Source of the DNA: Streptomyces sp. GESEQ-35
GTDB lineage: Bacteria; Actinomycetota; Actinomycetes; Streptomycetales; Streptomycetaceae
Length of the DNA stretch: 64,000 nucleotides
Reading direction: 5' to 3'
Assembly (NCBI RefSeq): GCF_017948485.1
Contig: NZ_JAFFSX010000023.1
Coordinates: 1 to 64,000 of the forward strand
The notes under the pieces are model-generated. The model searched no databases. It saw only the letters and a program-made list of their open reading frames with translations, and had not been told where the DNA came from. The translations under genes and the position numbers were made by a program. Below are positions 26,529 to 34,957 of the stretch, piece by piece; position 1 is the first letter of the stretch, and every line of letters starts with the position of its first letter.

Positions 26529-27530
26529 ATGCCCCGTCCCTCTCCCCTCCGCGCCTGGTGGGCGCAGCGCCGGCCGGCCGCCGGTGCTGCCGTCATGGCG
26601 ACCGGCATCGTGTCGGTCGGTCTGCATCTGACGGGGTACGAGGTCCTGTCCCGTATTGCTCTCGCCGTGGCCTGCGCGCTCTGGCTGGGGCTGGCCGCGG
26701 ACTTCGCCGTACGGCTGCTGCGGGAGCGGGAACGGTCGGTGGCCGAGGCGGGCACACCGGGCGCGCTCACCGCCGTGGCCGCGACGACGGTCCTCGGCAC
26801 CCGTTTCTCCGCCCTGGGTTGGCAGACGCTCGCCGAGGCACTGCTCGCCCTGTCCGCCGTGCTGTGGCCGGGGCTGCTCGTCACCGTCGTACTGCACTGG
26901 CGGCGGCGTATGCCGGGCGCGGTGTTCCTCGGCTGTGTGGCCACGCAGGGGCTCGCGGTGCTGGGCGCCACACTGGCCGCTGCCGAGGGGACGGCCTGGC
27001 TCGCGCGTGCGGCCATGGTGCTGTTCTGGCTGGGGCTGGTGCTGTACGGCGTCGCGCTGGCCTGCTTCGACCTGTGGCAGGTGACCGAAGGGGCCGGTGA
27101 CCAGTGGGTGGCCGGCGGGGCGCTCGCCATCTCGGCGCTCGCCGGGTCGAAACTCGTCGCCGCCGACAGCGCGACCCTGTACCTCTGGAACGACGACGAC
27201 ACCGACGTCCTGCGCTTCATGACCGCCGTGCTGCTCGTGCTCGACCTGGCCTGGTACGCCCTCCTGCTCGTCGCCGAATGCACCCAACCCCGGCTGCGCT
27301 ACGACGTGCGGCGCTGGTCGACCGTGTTCCCGATGGGGATGACGGCGGCGGCGACGCTCTCGGTGTCCTCCGCCCTCGATGTGCCGTGGCTGGACGGGCT
27401 GGGTGAGGTGCTGCTGTGGATCGCGGTGGCGGCCTGGCTCGCGGTCGCCGTGGGCATGGTCGCGGCCGCACGGGCCGCCGTCACGTCCGCCGCCGCGGCT
27501 CAGGACGTCAGGTCCACAGCACCGCGATGA
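26529..27530 (+). CDS. TDT family (tellurite-resistance/dicarboxylate, SLAC1-like) membrane protein
   Basis: 333 aa, about ten membrane helices. The start (RPAAGAAVMATGIVSVGL) is typical of TDT/SLAC1 transporters, which carry anions such as C4-dicarboxylates, sulfite or tellurite; the substrate cannot be told from sequence. It ends 23 bp inside the 3' end of the convergent small membrane gene. No obvious ribosome site is seen before the ATG, so leaderless or weak initiation is possible. Confidence 0.75.
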   Translation: MPRPSPLRAWWAQRRPAAGAAVMATGIVSVGLHLTGYEVLSRIALAVACALWLGLAADFAVRLLRERERSVAEAGTPGALTAVAATTVLGTRFSALGWQTLAEALLALSAVLWPGLLVTVVLHWRRRMPGAVFLGCVATQGLAVLGATLAAAEGTAWLARAAMVLFWLGLVLYGVALACFDLWQVTEGAGDQWVAGGALAISALAGSKLVAADSATLYLWNDDDTDVLRFMTAVLLVLDLAWYALLLVAECTQPRLRYDVRRWSTVFPMGMTAAATLSVSSALDVPWLDGLGEVLLWIAVAAWLAVAVGMVAAARAAVTSAAAAQDVRSTAPR

Positions 27531-27861
27531 AGATGTTCGCCGTGGTCAGCAGTCCGACCAGGCCGAACAGCGGCTTCTCCACCGTCTCGTCGTCGCGCTT
27601 CACATAGACGAGGCCGAGGATCACGACCAGCAGCGCCAGCTTCACGCCGATCTTGATGTTGTTGACGGACTGATCGTCGGCCTGGTTGAGGCCGACCAGG
27701 ATCGCGCCGGTGACCAGCATCGTCAGCGCGCCGTGCAGCATCGCCGGGACGAAGCGGGCGGTGCCCTGGCCCATCGCCTTCATCTGGGTGAGAAAGCCGC
27801 CGAGCAGCGAGGCGATGCCGACGATGTGCAGGCCGACGAAGAGATGGATGACTACGTCCAT
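27508..27861 (-). CDS. Small integral membrane protein, four helices
   Basis: 117 aa, ATG at 27861. Hydrophobic segments at about 4-25, 38-60, 72-88 and 95-117 leave only short polar loops. It reads MDVVIHLFVGLHIVGIASLL at the start. It is recognisable as a common actinobacterial hypothetical membrane protein; no function is known. Its last seven codons overlap the 3' end of the convergent TDT gene. Confidence 0.8.
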   Translation of the reverse strand: MDVVIHLFVGLHIVGIASLLGGFLTQMKAMGQGTARFVPAMLHGALTMLVTGAILVGLNQADDQSVNNIKIGVKLALLVVILGLVYVKRDDETVEKPLFGLVGLLTTANIFIAVLWT

Positions 27862-28280
27862 GACGCCGGAGCCTAATCAGAGGCAGATGGACACATGACA
27901 CCGGCCCGGCTCGGCGCGAGGGGTTGCATATATGCGGCCCATAGCAGCCCGTCACTCCCGGGCGTCCCGGAATCCTCACTTCGGTCAGCACACTGCGTGA
28001 AGTCGACGGCCCCGTAACGGGATCACGGTCACATACGGTCACCGCGCGATCCGCTCGCGCCAGTTCCGCGCAATGCGTTACCAGTCCGACACATCCGGGT
28101 TTAGCGTCCTCCCCCAGGTGACCGGCTCCCCACCGCCGCCCGGGCCAGGGGCGGCAGTCGATCACCACCGCCAGAAGGTCCGGCGGCGGCCTGCTCCCCC
28201 TGTGCGGGCCGCCGCCGGACGCGCAACCGCTCACGCCCCCACGGCAGCGGCGGGTCGTACGAAAGGACGTGCAGGTCCAC
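27862..28280. other. Intergenic region upstream of the second NlpC/P60 gene
   Basis: 419 bp, no gene. A perfect palindrome GCATATATGC lies at 27926-27935 and a TAGCGT promoter-like element at 28102-28107. Unlike the paralogue, I see no ydaO-type riboswitch blocks here. Confidence 0.5.
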
Positions 28281-29324
28281 GTGGCAGCGCACCGCAAGCC
28301 CCGACAACGTTCGGCCGGAGGCACTTCGGTCCGTACGGCCGCCACGATCGCCCTGGCGGGCGCGGCGACCGCGACCGGCCTCGACGGGACCGGACACGCG
28401 GAGCCGAATCTGACGCCCGCGCAGGTCAAGGCGAAGGTGGACCAGCTGTACCAGGAGGCGGAGGTCGCCACCGAGAAGTACAACGGCGCGAAGGAGCAGG
28501 CGGAGGCAGCCGAACAGCGGCTGGGGACCCTGCGGGACGAGGCGGCGCGCAAGACGGAGAGGCTCAACTCCGAACGGGACGCCCTGGGTTCGATGGCGGC
28601 CGCGCACTACCGCGACGGCGGCCTCGACCCCGCGCTCCAACTCGCCCTCTCCGAAGATCCCGACGGATACCTCCAGGGCGCCGAGTTCGCCGAACGTGCG
28701 GGCAGCCACCAGGCCGCGTCCGTCGACCGGGTACGCAAACAGCTGCGCGAGATCGAGCAGTTGCGCGGCGCCGCGCACATCGAGCTGACCTCGCTCTCGT
28801 CTCGGCAGGCGGAGCTGGAGCGGCACAAGAAGACGATCACCGGCAAGCTGGACTCGGCCCGGCGTCTGCTGTCCCGGCTGACGGCCGAGGAACGGGCCCG
28901 GCTCGGGCAGGACACGGACCGCGCCTCACGTGCGGGTGCGCGGGACGGCCTGACGGGATCGGTGACGGCACCCAACTCCCGTGCGGCCGCCGCCGTTGCG
29001 TACGCCTACCAGAAACTCGGCAGCCCCTATGTGTGGGGCGCGACCGGCCCGGACGCCTTCGACTGCTCGGGCCTCATGCAGGCGGCGTACCGCTCCGCGG
29101 GCATCTCTCTGCCCCGTACGACGTACGCCCAGATCGACGCCGGCCGTCGCGTCTCCCACGGCGAACTCCTCCCCGGCGACCTGGTGTTCTTCTACTCCGG
29201 GATCAGTCACGTCGGCCTCTACGTCGGCAACGGGATGATGATCCACGCCCCGAACCCCTCGGCTCCGGTGCGGCTGGCGCCGATCAGCGAGATGCCGTTT
29301 GCGGGGGCGACGCGGGTGGCGTGA
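28281..29324 (+). CDS. Secreted NlpC/P60 (C40) peptidase, paralogue without a riboswitch
   Basis: 347 aa from GTG 28281, chosen because the product then starts VAAHRKPRQRS, parallel to MASHRKSRPS of the paralogue, and because GAAAGGA (28261-28267) would be too close to the earlier GTG at 28269. A signal-like hydrophobic stretch (TIALAGAATATGLDG) is short. A coiled coil covers about 45-220 and C40 about 235-347, with Cys in FDCSGLM, His in GISHVGLYVGNG and MMIHAP. It probably cleaves peptidoglycan stem peptides outside the cell. Confidence 0.9.
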   Translation: MAAHRKPRQRSAGGTSVRTAATIALAGAATATGLDGTGHAEPNLTPAQVKAKVDQLYQEAEVATEKYNGAKEQAEAAEQRLGTLRDEAARKTERLNSERDALGSMAAAHYRDGGLDPALQLALSEDPDGYLQGAEFAERAGSHQAASVDRVRKQLREIEQLRGAAHIELTSLSSRQAELERHKKTITGKLDSARRLLSRLTAEERARLGQDTDRASRAGARDGLTGSVTAPNSRAAAAVAYAYQKLGSPYVWGATGPDAFDCSGLMQAAYRSAGISLPRTTYAQIDAGRRVSHGELLPGDLVFFYSGISHVGLYVGNGMMIHAPNPSAPVRLAPISEMPFAGATRVA

Positions 29325-29372
29325 AGGTACCCTCCGGGGCACCAGTGGGCATGGGCATGCTCAGGGCAACGC

Positions 29373-29417
29373 GGTAGCGTCTGCGAAACGCTTCGTAGGT
29401 AGCGTCTGCGAAACGCT
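29373..29417 (+). promoter_or_regulatory. Direct repeat of a palindromic site upstream of a membrane-protein gene
   Basis: The 20-bp unit GGTAGCGTCTGCGAAACGCT occurs at 29373-29392 and 29398-29417, a 25-bp period. Each unit contains AGCGT-N7-ACGCT, and the first continues into TGCGAAACGCTTCGTA, which is LacI-operator-like. The two sites lie 35-80 bp before the ATG at 29452, a suitable place for an operator. Confidence 0.5.
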
Positions 29418-29451
29418 GCGTACGACGTCCCGTGCCCCTGAGAAGGTGTCG

Positions 29452-30084
29452 ATGCCCGGCTCTCCACTGCCACCGCCACCCCCACCGCCGCACACCAGGA
29501 TGTGGCCGGACCGTGCGGCCCTGCTGGCCGACCGGGGGCGCGCGCTGGAGGAGCTGCACCGGTGCAGCATCGGGGTGCACCGGGTACTGCTGCTGTGGCT
29601 GCTGGCGCTCGCCGCGATCATCGGGTGGGCGCTGCTGGTGATACCGCTACAGCAGATCGAGGAGCGGGATCCGCTCGGCTTCGTCCTCGGCCCCCTCTTC
29701 GCGCTGCTCGGCCTCGCCGCCCTGGCGCCGTCCGTCTTCGCCGTCGCCCTCGCCATCCGGCGCGACCAACGGATACGGCAACTCCTCGACGCCTGGCTTC
29801 AGTTGGACAGCGACCCACCGACGGACATCGGCCTGCGCTCCCCCGGCCTCAGCCTCTTCTGGCTTCTCTCCTCCGTCGTGCTCTGCGCGATCGGCCTGTG
29901 GGAGTCGTTCACCTCGGCGGCCGGTGCGGAGCCGGGCCGGACGCGGCACAGCGACGTCGTCCTCGGCATGGGCATCGGCACGATCCTGTGGCTGACGGGC
30001 CTGATCGGTGTGGTGAAGGCGGTACGGCACTACCGCTGGGCCCTGCGGGTACTGGGCCCGTCACCGCGGCCCGGGCACCACTGA
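29452..30084 (+). CDS. Membrane protein with Pro-rich N-terminus, unknown function
   Basis: 210 aa from ATG 29452 (MPGSPLPPPPPPPH); GAGAAGG lies eight bases upstream. Four hydrophobic helices are at about 47-67, 78-100, 130-147 and 172-192. The frame runs upstream across the direct repeats, but a start there is not supported. No domain recognised. Confidence 0.72.
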   Translation: MPGSPLPPPPPPPHTRMWPDRAALLADRGRALEELHRCSIGVHRVLLLWLLALAAIIGWALLVIPLQQIEERDPLGFVLGPLFALLGLAALAPSVFAVALAIRRDQRIRQLLDAWLQLDSDPPTDIGLRSPGLSLFWLLSSVVLCAIGLWESFTSAAGAEPGRTRHSDVVLGMGIGTILWLTGLIGVVKAVRHYRWALRVLGPSPRPGHH

Positions 30085-30121
30085 CCGCAGCGGTCGTACG
30101 GTCGTACCGATTCGTCCGTCC

Positions 30122-30841
30122 TCAGACCAGCCGTCGTGCCGTAGCCCAACGAGTCAGCTCGTGCCGGTTCGACAGCTGGAGCTTGCGCAGCACCGCCGAG
30201 ACATGCGACTCGACCGTCTTCACGGAGATGAACAACTGCTTGGCGATCTCCTTGTAGGCATACCCCCGGGCGATCAGGCGCAGGACCTCGCGCTCCCGCT
30301 GGGTGAGGCGGTCGAGGTCCTCGTCGACCGGCGGGGCGTCGGTGGAGGCGAAGGCGTCGAGGACGAAGCCAGCCAGGCGGGGGGAGAAGACGGCGTCCCC
30401 CTCCTGGACGCGGAAGACGGAGTTGACGAGGTCCGTGCCGGTGATGGTCTTGGTGACGTAGCCGCGCGCACCGCCGCGGATCACGCCGATCACATCCTCC
30501 GCCGCGTCCGAGACGGACAGCGCGAGGAAGCGGACGGGCTGTTCGGTGTCCGCCATCAACGGGGCGCAGCGGCGCAGCACTTCGACCCCGCCGCCGCCCG
30601 GAAGGTGGACGTCGAGGAGGACGACCTCGGGCCGGGTCGCGGTGATGACCGTGACCGCCTGGTCGACGTCCGCGGCCTCGCCGACGACTTCGACTCCGGT
30701 CTCGTCGGTCCGGCCGATCTCGGCCTGTACGCCCGTACGGAACATACGGTGGTCGTCGACGAGGACCACGCGCGCATGCCGCTCGGCCGCGCTCCCGCCG
30801 GTCGACTCCACGGGTTCGTTCGCCTCGGTCGGGTCGCTCAT
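30122..30841 (-). CDS. LuxR-family (NarL-type) response regulator
   Basis: 239 aa from ATG 30841, which overlaps the kinase stop by 4 nt; a GTG three bases earlier is also possible. Receiver domain about 24-145 has the acidic pair VDDH (29-31) and phospho-acceptor Asp77 in VVLLDVHLPG. The LuxR-type helix-turn-helix is at about 170-235 (LTQREREVLRLIARGYAYKE, SVKTVESHVSAVLRKL). It is the partner of the PspC-domain histidine kinase. Targets are probably the divergent PspC operon (inference). Confidence 0.93.
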   Translation of the reverse strand: MSDPTEANEPVESTGGSAAERHARVVLVDDHRMFRTGVQAEIGRTDETGVEVVGEAADVDQAVTVITATRPEVVLLDVHLPGGGGVEVLRRCAPLMADTEQPVRFLALSVSDAAEDVIGVIRGGARGYVTKTITGTDLVNSVFRVQEGDAVFSPRLAGFVLDAFASTDAPPVDEDLDRLTQREREVLRLIARGYAYKEIAKQLFISVKTVESHVSAVLRKLQLSNRHELTRWATARRLV

Positions 30842-32130
30842 CACGTCTTCTCCGCCCTCTCCATCTCCAGCTCGACCTCCGTGCCACCGTCCGGCACCGC
30901 ACGCAGCCGCGCCGAGCCGCCGTGGCGCTCCATGCGGCCGATGATCGATTCTCTGACACCCATGCGGTCGGCGGGTATCGAGTCGAGATCGAAGCCAGGT
31001 CCGCGGTCCCGGACGGACACGAAGACCTTGTTCCCCTCGACCTCGGCAAAGACCTGGACGGCGCCGCCCTCGCCACCGTACTTGGCGGCGTTCACCATCG
31101 CCTCGCGTCCGGCCTGCATTTGCGCGCCTATTCTCTCGTCGAGCTCGCAGTCGCCGACCACGACGACCTCTATGGGGACGCCGTGCTTGTCCTCGACCTC
31201 GGCTGCGTTGCGCCGCACGGCGTCGGCGAGGGTGGTCGGCTCGTCCGCCTCGTCCTTGCCGGTGCCCTCGGGTTTGTAGAGCCAGGTGCGCAGGTCGCGC
31301 TCCTGGGCGCGGGCGAGGCGGCGCACCTCGCTCGCGTTCTCCGCGTTGCGCTGGATCAGGGTCAGGGTGTGCAGCACCGAGTCGTGGACGTGGGCGGCGA
31401 CTTCGGCGCGCTCCTGGGCGCGGATGCGCATCAGGCGCTCCTCGGACAGGTCCTGGGTCATGCGCACGAGGTAGGGACCGGCGAGGAGCGTTATCCCGAC
31501 GAGGACCGCGAGAGCCGCCTGGAGGACCGAGCCGAGGTGGGCGGCGGAGCCCTGGAGGACGAAGATGCCGGAGACGCCCGTCGTGACCAGCAGCACGCCG
31601 GCCACGGCCCGCAGCAGGGTGAGCGTGCGCTTGCGGCGGCCGACCTCGACCCAGCGGGCCCGGCGCGAGTTGTCCGCCTGGCGCCAGACGAGGGCGACGC
31701 CCGCGCCGACGAGCACGGCCGGCACCAGATACGCCTGGGCGCCGCTGCCCAGATTCACACTGCCGACGAAGACCGTGGCCACGACGACCATGAGGAGCAG
31801 GGCGACGATCTGCCCTTTGTCCGGCTTGCGGGCGACGAGTCTGCGGCGGCCGTCCGGCGAGGTCTCGGTGCCGACGAGGGAGGGCGGCCGCTGCGCCTCG
31901 ACACCGCCGACGCCGAGCGGCACGAAGAACCAGAACGCGGCATAGAGCAGAGCGCCGAGGCCGTCCGCCATGAACAGGCCGACGAAGACGAGCCGCACCC
32001 AGATCACGGGCAGCCCGAGGTGCCCGGCGAGCCCCCGCGCCACGCCCCCCAGCCAGCGTCCGTCACTGCTGCGATAGAGCTTGCGCGGCGGCCGCGGTTC
32101 GACGAGTGGCGCTGTTGCGGCGTCCGGCAT
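30841..32130 (-). CDS. PspC-domain sensor histidine kinase (NarL/DesK type)
   Basis: 429 aa from ATG 32130 (MPDAATAPLVEPRPPRKLYR); a GTG at 32145 and an ATG at 32166 are alternatives, none with a strong ribosome site. The PspC domain is at about 16-75 (LYRSSDGRWLGGVARGLAGH). Further hydrophobic helices follow up to about residue 220. The HisKA_3 phospho-acceptor is His249 in HVHDSVLHTL; the ATPase part has REAMVNAAKYGG (N box) and DRGPGFD. A membrane-stress or envelope signal is likely from the PspC part. It is coupled to the response regulator by a 4-nt overlap. Confidence 0.92.
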   Translation of the reverse strand: MPDAATAPLVEPRPPRKLYRSSDGRWLGGVARGLAGHLGLPVIWVRLVFVGLFMADGLGALLYAAFWFFVPLGVGGVEAQRPPSLVGTETSPDGRRRLVARKPDKGQIVALLLMVVVATVFVGSVNLGSGAQAYLVPAVLVGAGVALVWRQADNSRRARWVEVGRRKRTLTLLRAVAGVLLVTTGVSGIFVLQGSAAHLGSVLQAALAVLVGITLLAGPYLVRMTQDLSEERLMRIRAQERAEVAAHVHDSVLHTLTLIQRNAENASEVRRLARAQERDLRTWLYKPEGTGKDEADEPTTLADAVRRNAAEVEDKHGVPIEVVVVGDCELDERIGAQMQAGREAMVNAAKYGGEGGAVQVFAEVEGNKVFVSVRDRGPGFDLDSIPADRMGVRESIIGRMERHGGSARLRAVPDGGTEVELEMERAEKT

Positions 32131-32309
32131 GCCATCGATGTTCACACGCCCGGCTGGCCCAGGCATCAGGGTCGACCCCCGAGACTCCCCTGATCTTCGA
32201 AACCCGTCCCCGTCGAACGCTTCCCCGGCCCCGGCTCAGGGCGGATATCAGGGTCCGGCCAGGGTCGTTCCGACTCCCGCCACGGCACTGCGCCCGTCAC
32301 CATGGACTC

Positions 32310-34055
32310 ATGACAGATCACCAGCACGCCGCGACGGGTCCGGGACCCGGCTCCGGCCCGCGCCCCACTCCGGGCGCCGGGCCGCAGGAGGCCGCGCCCG
32401 CCGCGGATGCGGCAGGCACCCCGGAGGAGGAGCCTCGCGCGTACGAGAAGGGAACAGCGCAGGCGCCCGGGGCCACCCCGGCGGCCGGGGCGAGCGGCCC
32501 GACCGCCGCAGCCGGAGCGGACGGCACGGCCGATGTGCCCGAAGCCGGTGGTCCGGCCACCGCGACCGGATCAAGCGGGCCGACCGCCACAGCCGAACCC
32601 GGAGCCACAGCCGCAGCCGCAGCCGCAGCCGACGGTCCTGCCCCCGCGACCGGCGTAAGCGATGAGGCGCCCCCGGCCGACGTGCCGGGCTCCGGGAATG
32701 TGCCGGGCTCCGCCGATGCACCCGGCCCCGCCCATACACCCGGCCCCACCGACGCCCCCGCCCCCGCCGATGTACCCGGCCCGCCCCACCGATTCCGGCG
32801 CGACCGGCGGCACAAGATGCTTGCCGGAGTGTGTTCCGGGCTCGGGCGGCAGTGCGACATGGACCCGGTGATCTTCCGGATCACCCTCGCGGTGCTCTCC
32901 GCGACCGGCGGCCTCGGCCTCCTCTTCTACGGCTTCGCCTGGCTCTTCGTCCCGTACGACGACGAGGACCAGAACGAGGTGCGCAAGCTGCTGACCGGCC
33001 GCGTCGACGGCCAGGCGCTGACGGCCGTGCTGTTCGCGCTGGTCGGCTCCGGGGTGTTCCTGACCCTGCTGAACAACGGCGGAGTACTGGCCTTCGCCGT
33101 CGTCCTCTCCCTGCTCCTCGCGGGCGCCGGTTACTGGTCCCGGCACCGAACCACCCCCGACCCCGACCCCCTGGCCGCCCAGGCCGTGGCGGACGCCCCG
33201 CCGGAGGCCCAGGCCCCGCCCGTCCCCGCCGCCTACTCCTCCTGGTGGCGCGACCCCATCGTCAAGGACGGCACGCACGAGGGCGGCACCGGCTATCTCT
33301 GGGGCCCGAGGGACTCCCGCGCCCGCGACATCGCGGCGGCCGTCAACATCGGCCTCGGCCCACCCGGCAGCCCCGACGACCTACGCCGCCGCACGCCCGC
33401 ACAGGCACCGCGCCCGCGCGGCGGCCCCCGCTGGATCGGCGGCTGGGTCTTCGTGTTGGCCCTCGTCGCCGGAGGCCTTGGCACCCGCCTCACCTGGGAC
33501 GAACACCCGCTGGGCAGCAGCCTCCAGACCGGGCTGTCCTGCGCACTCATAGTCCTCGGCACAGGCATCGCCGTCAGCGCGTTCCTGGGACGCACGGGAA
33601 CGGGCTCGATCTTCCTCGCGGTCATCACGGCGGCCCTGCTCGCCGCGTCGGCCGCCATACCGAAGGACATCAGCACGCAGTGGATGCGCGAGACCTGGCG
33701 CCCCACCGCGGTGGCGGACGTACCGGAGCAGTACGAGCTGGGCACCGGCGTCGGCACGCTCGACCTGACCAGAGTCCCCCTCACCAAGGGACAGACACTG
33801 GACACGGGGGCCGATGTCGGCGTGGGCCGGCTGAAGGTGATCGTGCCCAAGGACGTGACCGTGAAGATGACCATCGACGTAGGCGTGGGCGACATCCAGC
33901 TGCCGGGCGACGAGCAACGGGACGTGGACGTGGAACCGGGACGACACAAGGAACTGACGCTGGCACCCCCCTCGGGCACCAAGAGCACCGGCACACTCGA
34001 CCTCGACCTCCGGGTCGGCGTGGGACAAGCGGAGGTGAGCCGTGCTGCGTCATGA
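32310..34055 (+). CDS. PspC-domain membrane protein with disordered N-terminus
   Basis: 581 aa from ATG 32310 (MTDHQHAATGPG). Residues 1-160 are an Ala/Pro/Gly-rich low-complexity region. The PspC domain follows at about 163-220 (HKMLAGVCSGLGRQCDMDPV), then several membrane helices. The C-terminal 130 residues are a toastrack-like beta region (LGTGVGTLDLTRVPL, DVGVGRLKVIVPKDV, VGVGDIQLPG). It is divergent from the PspC-kinase operon, so sensor and target share the same domain. Start uncertain: no ribosome site is visible. Confidence 0.85.
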   Translation: MTDHQHAATGPGPGSGPRPTPGAGPQEAAPAADAAGTPEEEPRAYEKGTAQAPGATPAAGASGPTAAAGADGTADVPEAGGPATATGSSGPTATAEPGATAAAAAAADGPAPATGVSDEAPPADVPGSGNVPGSADAPGPAHTPGPTDAPAPADVPGPPHRFRRDRRHKMLAGVCSGLGRQCDMDPVIFRITLAVLSATGGLGLLFYGFAWLFVPYDDEDQNEVRKLLTGRVDGQALTAVLFALVGSGVFLTLLNNGGVLAFAVVLSLLLAGAGYWSRHRTTPDPDPLAAQAVADAPPEAQAPPVPAAYSSWWRDPIVKDGTHEGGTGYLWGPRDSRARDIAAAVNIGLGPPGSPDDLRRRTPAQAPRPRGGPRWIGGWVFVLALVAGGLGTRLTWDEHPLGSSLQTGLSCALIVLGTGIAVSAFLGRTGTGSIFLAVITAALLAASAAIPKDISTQWMRETWRPTAVADVPEQYELGTGVGTLDLTRVPLTKGQTLDTGADVGVGRLKVIVPKDVTVKMTIDVGVGDIQLPGDEQRDVDVEPGRHKELTLAPPSGTKSTGTLDLDLRVGVGQAEVSRAAS

Positions 34056-34284
34056 AGTCCAGCCCGGGAGGCTGATCGCGGGCGCGTTCCTGGCCCTCGC
34101 GGGCGTCATCTACGCGGGCGACGCCGGCGGCGCCTGGGACACGCCGTGGTTCGTGGTGATCCCGGTCGTCACGGTCGGCCTCTGTCTGGCAGCGACGGCG
34201 GCCATCCTGACGCGCGGCATACGCCGCCGACGGCGACACCGCACGCCCGGTCCGACACCGGCCCGGCCGGACGCGCCGAGCTGA
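34042..34284 (+). CDS. Small two-helix membrane protein coupled to the PspC gene
   Basis: 80 aa from GTG 34042, with GGAGGTGAG just upstream and a 14-nt overlap with the preceding gene, so translation is coupled. Hydrophobic segments at about 10-25 and 35-58 are followed by an Arg-rich tail. No known family that I can name with certainty; probably an accessory part of the PspC membrane-stress module. Confidence 0.75.
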   Translation: MLRHEVQPGRLIAGAFLALAGVIYAGDAGGAWDTPWFVVIPVVTVGLCLAATAAILTRGIRRRRRHRTPGPTPARPDAPS

Positions 34285-34294
34285 AGACCCACAA

Positions 34295-34825
34295 CTACCG
34301 ATAACCCCCGGCCCGCTGTCGCCGTCGGGCCCGCAACGCGGCATCCAAGGACAGAAGGGGAGCACCCGCGAGGACGAGGGGCAGCCAGGCCATCAGGTAG
34401 GCGAGGTCGTTGCCGTAGTAGTACGGCTCGGTCGCCCAGCTCACGGTCAGCCACAGACTGAGGGAAATGAGCGCGCCGCCCAGAGCCGCGATACGGGCGA
34501 GCAGGCCGATCAGTGTCCCGATACCGACGGCCAGCTCACCGAAGGCGATGGCGTAGCCGAAGCCGACGGGGTTCTTCAGTGCCAGGTCGACCAGGTCCGG
34601 GATCGCCGCCGAGTCACGCACCGTACGCATCAGGTCGCCGATCGAGCCGGAACCGGAGTCCTTCAGAAAGGCGCTGTCGGTGAGTTTGTCCAGGCCCGCG
34701 TAGATGAAGGTGACGCCCAGGAAGACGCGGAGGGGGAGCAGGGCGTAGCGGGTGGCGGTGTCCCGCCAGTTGCCGCCACCGTCGAGATAGGGAGAGTGCG
34801 TATCCGTACGAATGCCGTGAGTCAT
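34295..34825 (-). CDS. DoxX family membrane protein
   Basis: 176 aa, ATG at 34825. The DoxX core is clear: RVFLGVTFIYAGLDKLTD in helix 1, GYAIAFGELAVGIGTLIGLL and a final LMAWLPLVLAGAPLLSLDAA. Four membrane helices. Family members take part in thiosulfate/quinone or redox-linked membrane reactions, but most Streptomyces copies have no known role. It ends 10 bp from the convergent small membrane gene. Confidence 0.88.
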   Translation of the reverse strand: MTHGIRTDTHSPYLDGGGNWRDTATRYALLPLRVFLGVTFIYAGLDKLTDSAFLKDSGSGSIGDLMRTVRDSAAIPDLVDLALKNPVGFGYAIAFGELAVGIGTLIGLLARIAALGGALISLSLWLTVSWATEPYYYGNDLAYLMAWLPLVLAGAPLLSLDAALRARRRQRAGGYR

Positions 34826-34957
34826 CGGTCGTAGCCGCCTCTCGCCCGCATGTGACGTGACCCCTCAAAAGACCATACGCACGAAGAGGCTGAGCCGCTC
34901 AACCCCGTCCGGACCAGTTTTCCCGACTTGGTCCGGCTTCTGAGGCAGGTGGGCCGC

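Noticed and set aside
27926..27935. Perfect palindrome GCATATATGC
   Set aside because: Ten bases only, single copy; noted in the intergenic entry but too short to call a site.
27862..28280. Second c-di-AMP riboswitch
   Set aside because: The conserved GGGGTGAATC and CCGAACCCGACAGCTAA blocks are missing.
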